Origin: Bradyrhizobium sp. CCGUVB4N
GTDB lineage: Bacteria > Pseudomonadota > Alphaproteobacteria > Rhizobiales > Xanthobacteraceae
Assembly: GCF_024199945.1 (NCBI RefSeq)
Contig: NZ_JANADP010000001.1
Coordinates: 6,820,001-6,884,000, forward strand
Length of the DNA stretch: 64,000 nucleotides
Direction: 5' to 3'
The notes under the pieces were generated by a model that saw only the letters and a program-made list of their open reading frames with translations, was not told where the DNA came from and ran no database searches. This document shows, in pieces, positions 1 through 7,846 of this stretch. Numbering within the stretch: the first letter of the stretch is position 1; each line of letters opens with the position of its first letter. Both the position numbers and the translations under genes were made by a program.

Positions 1-681
1 GGCAACGTATTGCGGATCGGTGAGCTTCTCCTTGCCGGCAATCAGATTGGCGCGACCCGCCTCGCCCTTCCAATAGTCCGGACCGACATTCTGGAATCCC
101 ATGGTCGCGGCCTCCCATTGATCAGCCGTGCCCATCACCAGCGGGACATAGGTCCCGTCCTTCTTGAATTTCTCGAGCACGGCGTGGAATTCGTCGAGCG
201 TCTTCGGTTCGGACACGCCGAGTTTGGCGAATGCTTCCTTGTTGTAGATAAACCCTGCGATTACCGAGGCCATCGGAACACAGAAGGTGGTCTTGCCATC
301 GTCGGTCTGCCACGCGGCCTTCGCGACATCAGAGAAATTGTCCATGCCCTTGATGCCGTCGACTGCGTCGAGCTGATGCTTTTGATAGAGCGCGAGCGAG
401 GCGTCGAACGGACGGCAGGTAATCAGGTCGCCGGCGGTGCCGCCATCGAGCCGCGCATTGAGAGCGGCGTTGTATTCCTTGGGCGCGGACGGCGCGAATT
501 CGATCTTGATGTCGGGATAGTGTTTGTTGAAGGCGGGAATGATCTTCGAATTCCAGATATCGGCGTCGTCGTTACGCCAGCTCTCGATCTTCAATGAGCC
601 TGCCTGGGCCGACGCCAGCCCCGCGAGCAACGCCAACGCGGCAACCTCAGCTCCCAATGCGGCCTTGAATGTCCGTCTCAT
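1..681 (-). CDS. Sugar ABC transporter substrate-binding protein (partial, C-terminus off window)
   Basis: This is the N-terminal part (227 codons) of a family 1 extracellular sugar-binding lipoprotein-like or periplasmic protein that delivers a sugar to an ABC permease. The start at 681 has an AAGGGAG ribosome site just upstream. A Sec signal peptide is clear: RRTFK, then an Ala/Leu-rich core ending ASAQA. The mature part has SLKIESWRNDDADIW and FNKHYPDIKIEF, the usual opening of MalE/NgcE-type binding proteins, then the binding-protein pattern DLITCRPF. It sits one base downstream of the MurQ-like gene in the same direction, so both are probably co-transcribed. The context suggests an amino sugar or muropeptide sugar ligand, but this is inferred. 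The permeases must lie beyond the window. Confidence 0.85.
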   Translation of the reverse strand, partial: MRRTFKAALGAEVAALALLAGLASAQAGSLKIESWRNDDADIWNSKIIPAFNKHYPDIKIEFAPSAPKEYNAALNARLDGGTAGDLITCRPFDASLALYQKHQLDAVDGIKGMDNFSDVAKAAWQTDDGKTTFCVPMASVIAGFIYNKEAFAKLGVSEPKTLDEFHAVLEKFKKDGTYVPLVMGTADQWEAATMGFQNVGPDYWKGEAGRANLIAGKEKLTDPQYVA

Positions 682-682
682 G

Positions 683-1636
683 CTACGCTCCCTTGTTCGG
701 GCCTTCGCCCTCGATTTCGTTGACCTTTGCGCGGCGCAACGCGTCGTCTATGCGGCCTTCCGCAGCAGCGAGCCAGTTGACGGCTTCGCTCATGCTGGCG
801 ATGCCGTGGGCAATCAGCACCGCTGGCTTGACATCGCCGCCGGCCTCAAGCAACGCCGCGGCCGCTTTGGCATCGCTGACACCAGCGATCGATGCCACGA
901 TCCCGCGCGCCCGTTCCCGCAACTTCGCATTATCGGCCTTCAGGTTGACCATCAGCCCCTGGTGGATGTGACCGAGCTCGAGTCCCATCAATGATGAGAG
1001 CATGCCGAGCGCGGCCTTTTGCGCGGCTCCGGCCGCGAGCCGCGTCGAGCCGCGCAGCGCCTCCTCCCCGCTTTCGAGCAGGATCGAGGCGTCGGCGCCT
1101 GTGAGCAACGGAGAGGCAGGATGGTGCGCAATGCCGACCACGAAGGCGCCGCGCCTGCGCGCCGCTGCGGCCGCGGCGACGGTGAACGGCGTCGAGCCGC
1201 TTGCCGAGACGGCGATCACCGCGTCGCGGGAGAGATCGCCAAGCTCGGTCATGGACCTCTCGCCGGCTACAGCATCATCCTCCGCCGCGCCGTCGATGCG
1301 AAATGGCTCAGTGGTCCCGCCGGGCAGGACAATTGCGATGCGGCTCGGGTCAAGGCCGAACGTACCGGGAAGCTCGGCAGCATCCGCGGCCGCCGCAAGG
1401 CCCGAAGACCCCGCACCGGCAAAGACCAGACGCCCGCCGGCCCGCCAAATGGCGGCGAGCCGAAGTGCCGCTGTGCGAATGTCCTTTGAAGCAACCGCAA
1501 CCGAAGCAATCGCCCGGCGGTAGGAGGCAAGCATCGCGTCTGCAAACACCGCTTCATCGGTCGTCACGATGTCAGCGGTGTCGCCGCACCTCTCTCCCGT
1601 CTCCGCACTCGGCAGTACCAGCATCGTGAATACCAA
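683..1636 (-). CDS. murQ: N-acetylmuramic acid 6-phosphate etherase-like SIS protein (MurQ family)
   Basis: A MurQ-family SIS-domain protein of 317 aa. MurQ cleaves the lactyl ether of MurNAc-6-phosphate to give GlcNAc-6-phosphate. Visible family marks are GRLVFAGAGSSG (sugar-phosphate binding), DAAELPGTFG and GAAEDD (both active-site glutamates of the family appear retained), GSTRLAAGAAQK and MVNLKADNAKLRERA. The TTG start at 1636 is favoured because AAGAGG lies about nine bases upstream; an in-frame ATG at 1624 is the alternative. The gene opens the leftward unit, with the binding protein following, and is divergent from a kinase/nagA operon. This fits an amino-sugar or cell-wall-recycling role. 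It could also act on a related sugar phosphate; the divergence from E. coli MurQ is considerable. Confidence 0.8.
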   Translation of the reverse strand: MVFTMLVLPSAETGERCGDTADIVTTDEAVFADAMLASYRRAIASVAVASKDIRTAALRLAAIWRAGGRLVFAGAGSSGLAAAADAAELPGTFGLDPSRIAIVLPGGTTEPFRIDGAAEDDAVAGERSMTELGDLSRDAVIAVSASGSTPFTVAAAAAARRRGAFVVGIAHHPASPLLTGADASILLESGEEALRGSTRLAAGAAQKAALGMLSSLMGLELGHIHQGLMVNLKADNAKLRERARGIVASIAGVSDAKAAAALLEAGGDVKPAVLIAHGIASMSEAVNWLAAAEGRIDDALRRAKVNEIEGEGPNKGA

Positions 1637-1642
1637 TGGTAG

Positions 1643-1688
1643 ATACCTCTTGTATTCGTTTTAGCCACGTGACATACCACTTGTCTAG
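1643..1688. promoter_or_regulatory. Direct-repeat operator candidates in divergent amino-sugar promoter region
   Basis: The 81-bp gap between the two divergent genes holds two copies of ATACC(T/A)CTTGT(A/C)T, at 1643-1657 and 1674-1688. Their starts are 31 bp apart, about three helical turns. The second copy, ACTTGTCTAGA, resembles the ACTGGTCTAGA half of GntR/DasR-type sites. A GntR/UTRA regulator is encoded in the adjacent operon, so these are probable binding sites for it. The repeats are seen directly; the regulator assignment is inference. Confidence 0.5.
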
Positions 1689-1717
1689 AGGCGTTAAGAA
1701 TATTTTTAGGAGGCTCC

Positions 1718-2596
1718 TTGGCGACAGCCCGGTTCTTTCTCGGAGTAGACGGCGGCGCCACCCGTTGCCGCGCGAGACTGCGGGATTCGTCAGGCCAAGA
1801 GCTCGGGCGCGGGCTCGGGCCGGCTTCGAACATCTATCTCGACTTCGACGAGGCGATGCGCGTCGTGCGCGAAACCATCGAATCCGCGATCAGTGCCGGC
1901 GCGCCAAGGCAGGAGATCGCAGTCGGCCTTAGTCTTGCTGGGCTTTCGGACGACAGGGAGGCAGCGCGCGTCTCCGCCGCCCTGCCCGGCTTTGCCCGCA
2001 TCGTCGCTGTCAACGACGCTGTCGCCGCCTGCGTCGGTGCGAACGGCCTCGGCGACGGCGGCCTCATCATCGCCGGCACGGGCTCGGCGGGCATCGCTCG
2101 CGTGGGAGCTCGAACGACCATCATTGGCGGACGCGGTTTCTGGCTCGGCGATGACGGATCTGCCGCACGCCTCGGCGAGTCGGCGTTGCGCGCGACGCTG
2201 CGTGCGATTGATGGCCTCGAGCCGATGAGCGGGCTCGCGCAAGCGCTCGGGCGTCATTTCGATGACAATCCGTTACGGATGAGCCGCTGGGCAGCGGACG
2301 CGAGACCCAGAGACTACGGCGCCTTTGCACCCCAGATCCTGGACGTCGCCAGATCCGGAGACATGCGCGCGCGCGAAATTGTCGGCGAGGCAGCCAGTGC
2401 GATCGCGACGCTTGCAAACGCGCTGACGGCGCTCGGCGCGCAGCGCATTGCGCTTGCCGGCGGCTTCGGTGAGCCCTTGCGGCCCTTCTTGCCGCCTGAT
2501 GTGGCCAAGCGCCTCGCGCCGCCGCGGCGCGACGCAGTCGATGGCGCAATCCTGCTCGCCGGTGGAACGCTCGCGGAGGACCCGCAATGTCCATGA
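1718..2596 (+). CDS. N-acetylglucosamine/N-acetylmuramate kinase-like (BadF/BcrA ATPase family)
   Basis: A 292-aa sugar kinase of the BadF/BadG/BcrA/BcrD (NAGK-like) ATPase family, expected to phosphorylate GlcNAc or MurNAc at C6 with ATP. The N-terminal phosphate-1 motif FLGVDGGATRCRARL, the central IIAGTGSAGIAR (phosphate-2 region) and GRGFWLGDDGSAARLG support this, as does the C-terminal IALAGGFGEPLRPFL adenosine motif. The TTG start follows an AGGAGG four bases away, slightly close but strong. It overlaps the next gene by 10 bp, so this is the first gene of a tightly packed operon with the regulator, deaminase and nagA. The substrate preference between GlcNAc and MurNAc cannot be read from sequence; the divergent MurQ-like gene makes MurNAc a real option. 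Confidence 0.82.
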   Translation: MATARFFLGVDGGATRCRARLRDSSGQELGRGLGPASNIYLDFDEAMRVVRETIESAISAGAPRQEIAVGLSLAGLSDDREAARVSAALPGFARIVAVNDAVAACVGANGLGDGGLIIAGTGSAGIARVGARTTIIGGRGFWLGDDGSAARLGESALRATLRAIDGLEPMSGLAQALGRHFDDNPLRMSRWAADARPRDYGAFAPQILDVARSGDMRAREIVGEAASAIATLANALTALGAQRIALAGGFGEPLRPFLPPDVAKRLAPPRRDAVDGAILLAGGTLAEDPQCP

Positions 2597-3342
2597 CGGT
2601 CGAGACGGCGCCAGGCCAGAAACTCTATCGGGCCGTGGTCGACGCGCTTCGGCGCGAGATCGAGACCGGACGGTTCGCGGAGACGCAATTGCTTCCGGCC
2701 GAGCGCATACTGTGCGAGCTGCTCGAGGTATCGCGCACCACGTTGCGCAAGGCGATTGCCGATTTGATCGCCGAAGGCGTGCTGTTTCACCGTCATGGCG
2801 CCGGCACCTTCATCCATCGTGCAACGCCGCGCGTCGAACAGCCCTCCTCGCGTCTGACGAGCTTCACGGAAGACATGCGGCTGCGCGGATTGGAGGCGAG
2901 CTCACGCGAGCTCGAGCGCGGCGTGTTCCTGCCGACGCCGGAAGAGGCCATGATGCTTGGCGTACGGCCGAACGAACGGGTGTTCCGACTGGGACGCTTG
3001 CGCCTAGCCGACGGTTCGCCCATGGCCATCGAGCGCGCCGCCGTGCCGATAGGTTTTCTTCCTGAACAGGAGTCAGTCGGCGATTCGCTTTACGAGGCGC
3101 TCTCCGCGAACGGCTTCAAGCCGACCCGGGGCCTGCAGCGATTACGTGCGACTCTCCTCGATCATACGGATGCCGAACTGCTCGGCGTCGCACCGAACAG
3201 CCCGGCGCTCTATATCCAGCGTATCGCCTATCTCGCCGACGGATCCTGCGTCGAGTTCACGAAATCCTGGTACCGCGCCGATGCCTATGATTTCGTCTCT
3301 GAACTCACGCTGTCACCACCGGCCCGAAAGTCGCAGCGATGA
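2587..3342 (+). CDS. GntR family transcriptional regulator with UTRA (HutC-type) effector domain
   Basis: A 251-aa HutC-subfamily GntR regulator. The N-terminal winged helix covers about residues 12-78, with LLPAERILCELLEVSRTTLR as the recognition-helix region and the wing GVLFHRHGAGTFI. The UTRA domain follows (about 90-245), with the typical SFTEDMRLRGLEASS opening and YLADGSCVEFTKSWYRADAYDF end. UTRA domains in NagR/YvoA/DasR bind glucosamine-6-P or GlcNAc-6-P. The gene lies inside the amino-sugar operon, overlapping the kinase by 10 bp and the deaminase by 4 bp, so it likely controls this locus and is autoregulated through the repeats upstream of the kinase. The ligand and operator are inferred from context. 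Confidence 0.88.
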   Translation: MSMTVETAPGQKLYRAVVDALRREIETGRFAETQLLPAERILCELLEVSRTTLRKAIADLIAEGVLFHRHGAGTFIHRATPRVEQPSSRLTSFTEDMRLRGLEASSRELERGVFLPTPEEAMMLGVRPNERVFRLGRLRLADGSPMAIERAAVPIGFLPEQESVGDSLYEALSANGFKPTRGLQRLRATLLDHTDAELLGVAPNSPALYIQRIAYLADGSCVEFTKSWYRADAYDFVSELTLSPPARKSQR

Positions 3343-4364
3343 CGACCCTCATGTTTCAGGAGATCGGCGAGTCGGGCGATGCGGTCGCGCGGCAGCTCAG
3401 CGAGAATGCGGAGCCGCTTGCTAGACTGGGAGCGCGCCTGCGCACCCTCGACCCGCCCCTCGTCGCAACCATCGCCCGCGGCTCGTCGGATTGCTGCGCG
3501 CTCTATCTGAAATACCTCGTCGAAATCGTTTCGGGCGTACCCTGTGCCTCCATCGGCCCCTCCATCGCGACACTCTATCGTACGCCGATGCGGCTCGAAG
3601 GCGGCGTTTCCGTCGCAATCTCGCAATCGGGACGCAGCCCGGATATCGTCGAAATGCAGCGCGCCGCACGACGCGGCGGTGCGCTGGCCGTCGCACTGGT
3701 CAACGACATAGACTCTCCATTGGCGCGAGAGGCCGAACTGCTGCTGCCATTGGGCGCAGGCACGGAACGTTCCGTCGCCGCGACCAAATCGATGATTGCA
3801 GGTCTTGTCGCGGGCGCGAGCCTTGTCGCGGCCTGGCGCGAGGACCTGCAACTCGCAGACGCCCTCGCCGCCTTGCCGGGCGTTCTGCGCGGTCAAGAGA
3901 CGGCGCCCCCCGCGGCGATGCTCGAGAGGCTCGCAAATGCCCGCAGCGCTTTTGTGCTCGGTCGCGGTGCCACGCTTGCGATCGCCGCGGAGGCGGCGCT
4001 GAAGCTCAAGGAAACCTGCGCGATTCACGCCGAGGCTTATTCCGCAGCCGAGGTGCTGCATGGCCCGGCCGAACTCGTCGCCCCGGGCTTCCCCGTCATC
4101 GCCTTCCTGCCGTCCGACGCGGCGCGCGAAGGCATGCTGCCGACGCTCACGGCGCTGACCAAGGCCGGCGCAACGGTGATTGCAATCGAAGCGGGCGGCG
4201 TCGATGAGGAGGATCGTCTCGCGACGGCAAAGGTCGAGGCAACGCTCCTGGAGCCCATCGTCATGATCCACCGCTTCTACCGCCTTGCCGAGGCGCTTGC
4301 GCTCCGGCTCGGGCGCGATCCCGACCGCCCGCGCAATTTGCGCAAGGTGACGGAGACTGTTTGA
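3339..4364 (+). CDS. Glucosamine-6-phosphate deaminase-like double-SIS protein (NagB-II type)
   Basis: A 341-aa protein with two SIS domains and no GlmS glutaminase domain, typical of NagB-II/AgaS-type deaminases that convert glucosamine-6-P to fructose-6-P and ammonia. It keeps the N-terminal MFQEIGESGDAVARQL pattern of GlmS-like isomerase domains. The first SIS has TIARGSSDCCALYLKY and VAISQSGRSPDIVE, followed by ERSVAATKS; the second has FVLGRGATLAIAAEAALKLK, then AEAYSAAEVLHGPAEL. Many GlmS-like proteins have ET at the latter points; the HGP motif is retained. It overlaps both neighbours by four bases, between the regulator and nagA. Together with nagA it completes the catabolic route. 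An aminotransferase or isomerase activity on another amino sugar is the main alternative. Confidence 0.87.
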   Translation: MTTLMFQEIGESGDAVARQLSENAEPLARLGARLRTLDPPLVATIARGSSDCCALYLKYLVEIVSGVPCASIGPSIATLYRTPMRLEGGVSVAISQSGRSPDIVEMQRAARRGGALAVALVNDIDSPLAREAELLLPLGAGTERSVAATKSMIAGLVAGASLVAAWREDLQLADALAALPGVLRGQETAPPAAMLERLANARSAFVLGRGATLAIAAEAALKLKETCAIHAEAYSAAEVLHGPAELVAPGFPVIAFLPSDAAREGMLPTLTALTKAGATVIAIEAGGVDEEDRLATAKVEATLLEPIVMIHRFYRLAEALALRLGRDPDRPRNLRKVTETV

Positions 4365-5506
4365 TGATCGTTCTGTCCGGCGCGCGGATTTTTGATGGCG
4401 AACGTTTTCTCGATGACCACGTGGTCGTCATCGAAGGCGCCCGCATCGCCGCAATCGTGCCCCATGCCGATAGGCCTCACGGCGAGTTGCACGATCTCGG
4501 CGGCGGCCTGCTTGCGCCCGGCTACATCGATGTGCAGGTCAATGGCGGCGGCGGAATCCTGTTCAACGACGATCCAACGCCTGAGGGCATCGCTCAAATC
4601 GCCGCAGCGCATCGCAAGTACGGCACCGTTGGGTTGTTACCGACGCTGGTGACCGATACGCCGCAGGTGATGGCAGCGGCCATTGCCGCGACGCGCGAGG
4701 CGCGACAACGGACTCCGGCGACGCTCGGCATCCATCTGGAAGGCCCGTTCCTGGATCCGCTCCGCAAGGGCGCACACGAGCTCGGTTATATCCGCGATCT
4801 CGAGCCGAGCGACATCGCGACGATCGCCGAGGCGAATTGTGGCGCCGTCATCCTGACGCTCGCGCCTAACAGGGTCGGAGCAGCGGACATTGCCAAACTC
4901 GCGCAGCATGGCGTGCTGATTTCGCTTGGCCACTCCAATGCAAGCTACGCGGAGGCTTGCGCGGCCGTCAAATCCGGCGCACGGGCGTTCACCCATCTCT
5001 TCAATGCGATGAGCGCGCCCGCCGGACGCGAGCCAGGCATGGTCGGCGCGGCGCTCGATCTCGACGAGGCTTTCGTTGGAATCATCGCGGACGGTCATCA
5101 TGTCCACGAGGCAAATTTGCGTATCGCCTTCGCCGCCAAGCGGCATGACCGCTTCATGCTGATTACGGACGCAATGCCACCGGCGGCCGGCGGGCCGGAT
5201 CAGTTCGACTTACAGGGCCGCCGCGTCACTCGTAAAGACGGCTACCTGCGGCTCGAGGATGGAACGCTCGCGGGCTCCGTTCTGACCATGGACGAAGCTG
5301 TACGCTACGCGGTCAACGACGTGCGGCTCGATCTCGCTGACGCCCTTGCAATGGCGTCCCGCATTCCGGCGACGTTTCTCCGGCGCGACAGGGACCTTGG
5401 CCGCATCGCGCCAGGCTATCTCGCGAGCCTCGTACATCTCGGTGACGATTTGCGCGTGCTCGAAACCTGGATCGAGGGCCGGCCGAGTGCCGACGACGAC
5501 TCCTAG
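4361..5506 (+). CDS. nagA: N-acetylglucosamine-6-phosphate deacetylase
   Basis: A 381-aa amidohydrolase that removes the acetyl group from GlcNAc-6-P to give glucosamine-6-P and acetate. The order of motifs is that of NagA: GLLAPGYIDVQVNGGGG, then the metal-binding glutamate in LGIHLEGPFLDPLRKGAH, the histidine in LGHSNASYAEA, FTHLFNAMSAPAGREPG, the HHVH region (DGHHVHEANL), and the catalytic aspartate in LITDAMPPAAGG. Length matches the family (about 380 aa). The four-base ATGA overlap with the deaminase shows translational coupling. It is the diagnostic gene of the cluster: the kinase, MurQ-like etherase and deaminase fit around it. Confidence 0.95.
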   Translation: MMIVLSGARIFDGERFLDDHVVVIEGARIAAIVPHADRPHGELHDLGGGLLAPGYIDVQVNGGGGILFNDDPTPEGIAQIAAAHRKYGTVGLLPTLVTDTPQVMAAAIAATREARQRTPATLGIHLEGPFLDPLRKGAHELGYIRDLEPSDIATIAEANCGAVILTLAPNRVGAADIAKLAQHGVLISLGHSNASYAEACAAVKSGARAFTHLFNAMSAPAGREPGMVGAALDLDEAFVGIIADGHHVHEANLRIAFAAKRHDRFMLITDAMPPAAGGPDQFDLQGRRVTRKDGYLRLEDGTLAGSVLTMDEAVRYAVNDVRLDLADALAMASRIPATFLRRDRDLGRIAPGYLASLVHLGDDLRVLETWIEGRPSADDDS

Positions 5507-5552
5507 CGCGACGAGCCGGCAACCAACATCTGACCGAGAGACCGATTGAGCC

Positions 5553-6650
5553 ATGTCCTCGCCCTCCATCTCGACAGCACAAAAGGTTCGCGTTCTCGTG
5601 GTTGGCCTCGGCACCATGGGGACCAGCCATGCCCGCGCCTACAGATCGATCGAGGGATTTGAGCTCGTCGGTCTTTGCACCTCGCGTGCAGCCGAGCGTA
5701 GCGATCTCGAGGCCGAGTTTCCCTCCCTTCCGCGCTTCGAAAGCTTCGACGAGGCGCTCACCAGCCTACGTCCCGATGCCGTCGCGATCTGCACCTACAC
5801 GGAGCATCACGCCGCCATGGCCTTGCAGGCTATCGCCGCAGGTGCGCATGTTTTCTGCGAGAAGCCGCTCGCCAACACGCTGGAGGCCGCGCGACGGGTC
5901 GTCAGCGCGGCACGGACGGCCGGAAAGGCGCTGCTGATCGGCTATATCCTGCGCGTGCATCCCGCATGGTCGCAGTTCGTCGAGATCGGCCGGACGCTCG
6001 GAAAGCCGCTCGTGATGCGTATGAATCTCAACCAGCAGTCCGCGGGCTCCTTCTGGGAGGTTCATAAGAATCTCATGCGGTCGACTTCGCCGATCGTCGA
6101 TTGCGGCGTCCATTACGTCGACATCATGTGCCAGGTGACGCGAGCGCGTCCCGTTGCGGTCCATGCGGTCGGGGCGCGGCTGACGAACGAGATCGCGCCG
6201 ACCATGTACAATTACGGGCATCTTCACATCGTGTTCGACGATGGATCCGTCGGATGGTACGAGGTCGGCTGGGGTCCGATGATGAGCGAGACCGCTCATT
6301 TCGTGAAGGATTTGATCGGCCCGAACGGCAGCGTGTCGATGGTCGCGAAAGAGAGCAGCGAAGCCGCCGCGCATTCGGCCGACCATGACACGCATACGCG
6401 GACCAACGCCCTTCGCATCCATCACGCGGCGCGCGGCGCCGAAGGCCATTTTGCAAAGCCGGACGAGTTGATCTCGACAGCTGACGAACCCGGCCATCAG
6501 GAGTTATGCGAGCGCGAGCAGCGGCTGTTTCTGGGTGCTGTCCGTGGCGAGATTGACCTGTCCGAGCATCACGAGGACGCGATCAACTCACTCCGTATCG
6601 TCTTTGCCGCCGATGAAAGCGTTCGGAGCGGGGAAGTCGTCCGCCTGTAA
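5553..6650 (+). CDS. Gfo/Idh/MocA family NAD(P)-dependent oxidoreductase
   Basis: A 365-aa Gfo/Idh/MocA dehydrogenase. It has an N-terminal Rossmann fold (LVVGLGTMGTSHARAY) and the family EKP lysine motif in HVFCEKPLANTLEAA, about residues 100-113. The C-terminal alpha/beta domain contains DCGVHYVDIMC, the usual substrate-side aspartate/histidine pattern. It follows nagA by 46 bp in the same direction and is probably the last operon gene. Its substrate is not clear; members act on inositols, sugars, amino sugar nucleotides and glycosides. A role in oxidising an amino sugar or opening a glycoside before nagA is possible but only inferred. The ribosome site before the ATG is weak, so an alternative start cannot be excluded. 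Confidence 0.85.
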   Translation: MSSPSISTAQKVRVLVVGLGTMGTSHARAYRSIEGFELVGLCTSRAAERSDLEAEFPSLPRFESFDEALTSLRPDAVAICTYTEHHAAMALQAIAAGAHVFCEKPLANTLEAARRVVSAARTAGKALLIGYILRVHPAWSQFVEIGRTLGKPLVMRMNLNQQSAGSFWEVHKNLMRSTSPIVDCGVHYVDIMCQVTRARPVAVHAVGARLTNEIAPTMYNYGHLHIVFDDGSVGWYEVGWGPMMSETAHFVKDLIGPNGSVSMVAKESSEAAAHSADHDTHTRTNALRIHHAARGAEGHFAKPDELISTADEPGHQELCEREQRLFLGAVRGEIDLSEHHEDAINSLRIVFAADESVRSGEVVRL

Positions 6651-6781
6651 CACCAACCGGCATTCTGCCCCCGGCGTCCGCAAGGTGCGTTCAGCCAATC
6701 CATCATTGGAGAGCTCGCGTTCGCCAGTCACGGTGCGCACAGAGGGCGCTCCGACGACGACTTCGCGGCAAGAGTTATTAG

Positions 6782-6857
<76 letters not shown>

Positions 6858-7023
6858 GAAAGGCGGTCAATGCCTTGCGAGGCCGGTCGTTTAGCAAAGC
6901 GATCCGGGTCTGGCAAGCGATGTGACGCATGTTTTCCAAGGTTCTTCCACAGCCGCCAGAATGCGAAAAGCCGCTGGATTCCAGCGGTTCTCAGAGGTTA
7001 ATATCCGGGAAATCCCGGAGTGC

Positions 7024-7620
7024 TCAAAGACGCCCTTCCCGATCCGGGCCATCGTCGCGGTCGCGGCCGCGGAAGTGGTCCATGCCACGCTCCATCATGC
7101 GGTCCATGCCGCGCTCCATGAAGTGGCGGGGCGGGCCGTCCTCGCCGCCGCCGAACGGGCCGCGGTGGTGGGTCAGCATGGCAAGACGGCGCTTCTGGCC
7201 GTCGTCGAGGCTCTTGTAGAGCGGATCGGCGGCATCGGCGATCTTCTTCAGCGCCGCCGAGGTCGCGCCCATGTCGTCGGCGCGCTGGCGCAGGCGGGCG
7301 ACCGGATCGTCCGGCTTGTTGCCGTCCTTGGCAGCGTCTCCGGAACCGGCGTTCATCCGCGCATTGGCGCGGTCGATCCGCAGCTTGGCGAAGTCGCGCA
7401 CGGCGGCCTCGACCGGCGGCCATAGCTTCTCCTGGTCGGCGTTGAGCTTCAGCCCGGCATGGACCGCTGCGATCCGCGCGTCGACGAAGGCGGCGCGGTC
7501 TTCAGGGTTCATGCGGATGTGGCGGAAGTGCTCCATCCACGGGCGATGATATTGGGCATAGACCGCGCCCGAGCCGGCGATGCTGAGCACGGCGATGGCG
7601 GCGATGGTGAACTTCCTCAT
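7024..7620 (-). CDS. Periplasmic Spy/CpxP-like LTXXQ-motif protein
   Basis: A 198-aa exported protein with a Sec signal peptide (MRKFTIAAIAVLSIAGSGAVYAQ). The mature part has two LTXXQ-like motifs, LNADQEKLW and LDDGQKRRL, in a helical repeat pattern typical of Spy/CpxP/ZraP periplasmic chaperones or metal-linked stress proteins. The C-terminal 45 residues are unusual: rich in His, Arg, Asp, Gly and Met (FMERGMDRMMERGMDHF), with a near-exact repeat of MERGMD. This tail could bind metal, but that is inference. The gene stands alone between tRNA-Lys and the TRAP binding protein and is not in an operon. Confidence 0.8.
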   Translation of the reverse strand: MRKFTIAAIAVLSIAGSGAVYAQYHRPWMEHFRHIRMNPEDRAAFVDARIAAVHAGLKLNADQEKLWPPVEAAVRDFAKLRIDRANARMNAGSGDAAKDGNKPDDPVARLRQRADDMGATSAALKKIADAADPLYKSLDDGQKRRLAMLTHHRGPFGGGEDGPPRHFMERGMDRMMERGMDHFRGRDRDDGPDREGRL

Positions 7621-7762
7621 ACGAACCTCCTCTGGAAGGATATCCTGAAGATGAGGGCCGGAAGGCCGAGGTGCAACTTACAACTTGGACAGAGAGGGCG
7701 TTCTGACGGAGATGTAATTCACTTGAACGTCCGTTCAGGCACCGCTGGACATCATCCGTAAC

Positions 7763-7797
7763 AAAAAAGGGCTTCCGTGCAGCCCGCACGGAAGCCC
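7763..7797 (-). terminator. Rho-independent terminator of the TRAP binding-protein gene
   Basis: On the minus strand GGGCTTCCGTGC and GCACGGAAGCCC form a 12-bp stem around a four-base loop, followed by six T. It lies about 50 bp after the stop codon of the TRAP solute-binding gene, in the correct orientation. Confidence 0.9.
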
Positions 7798-7846
7798 TCC
7801 TTCATATTTCGTTTAGATTCGTTCGACGTGCGCTCGGTTCGTCGTG

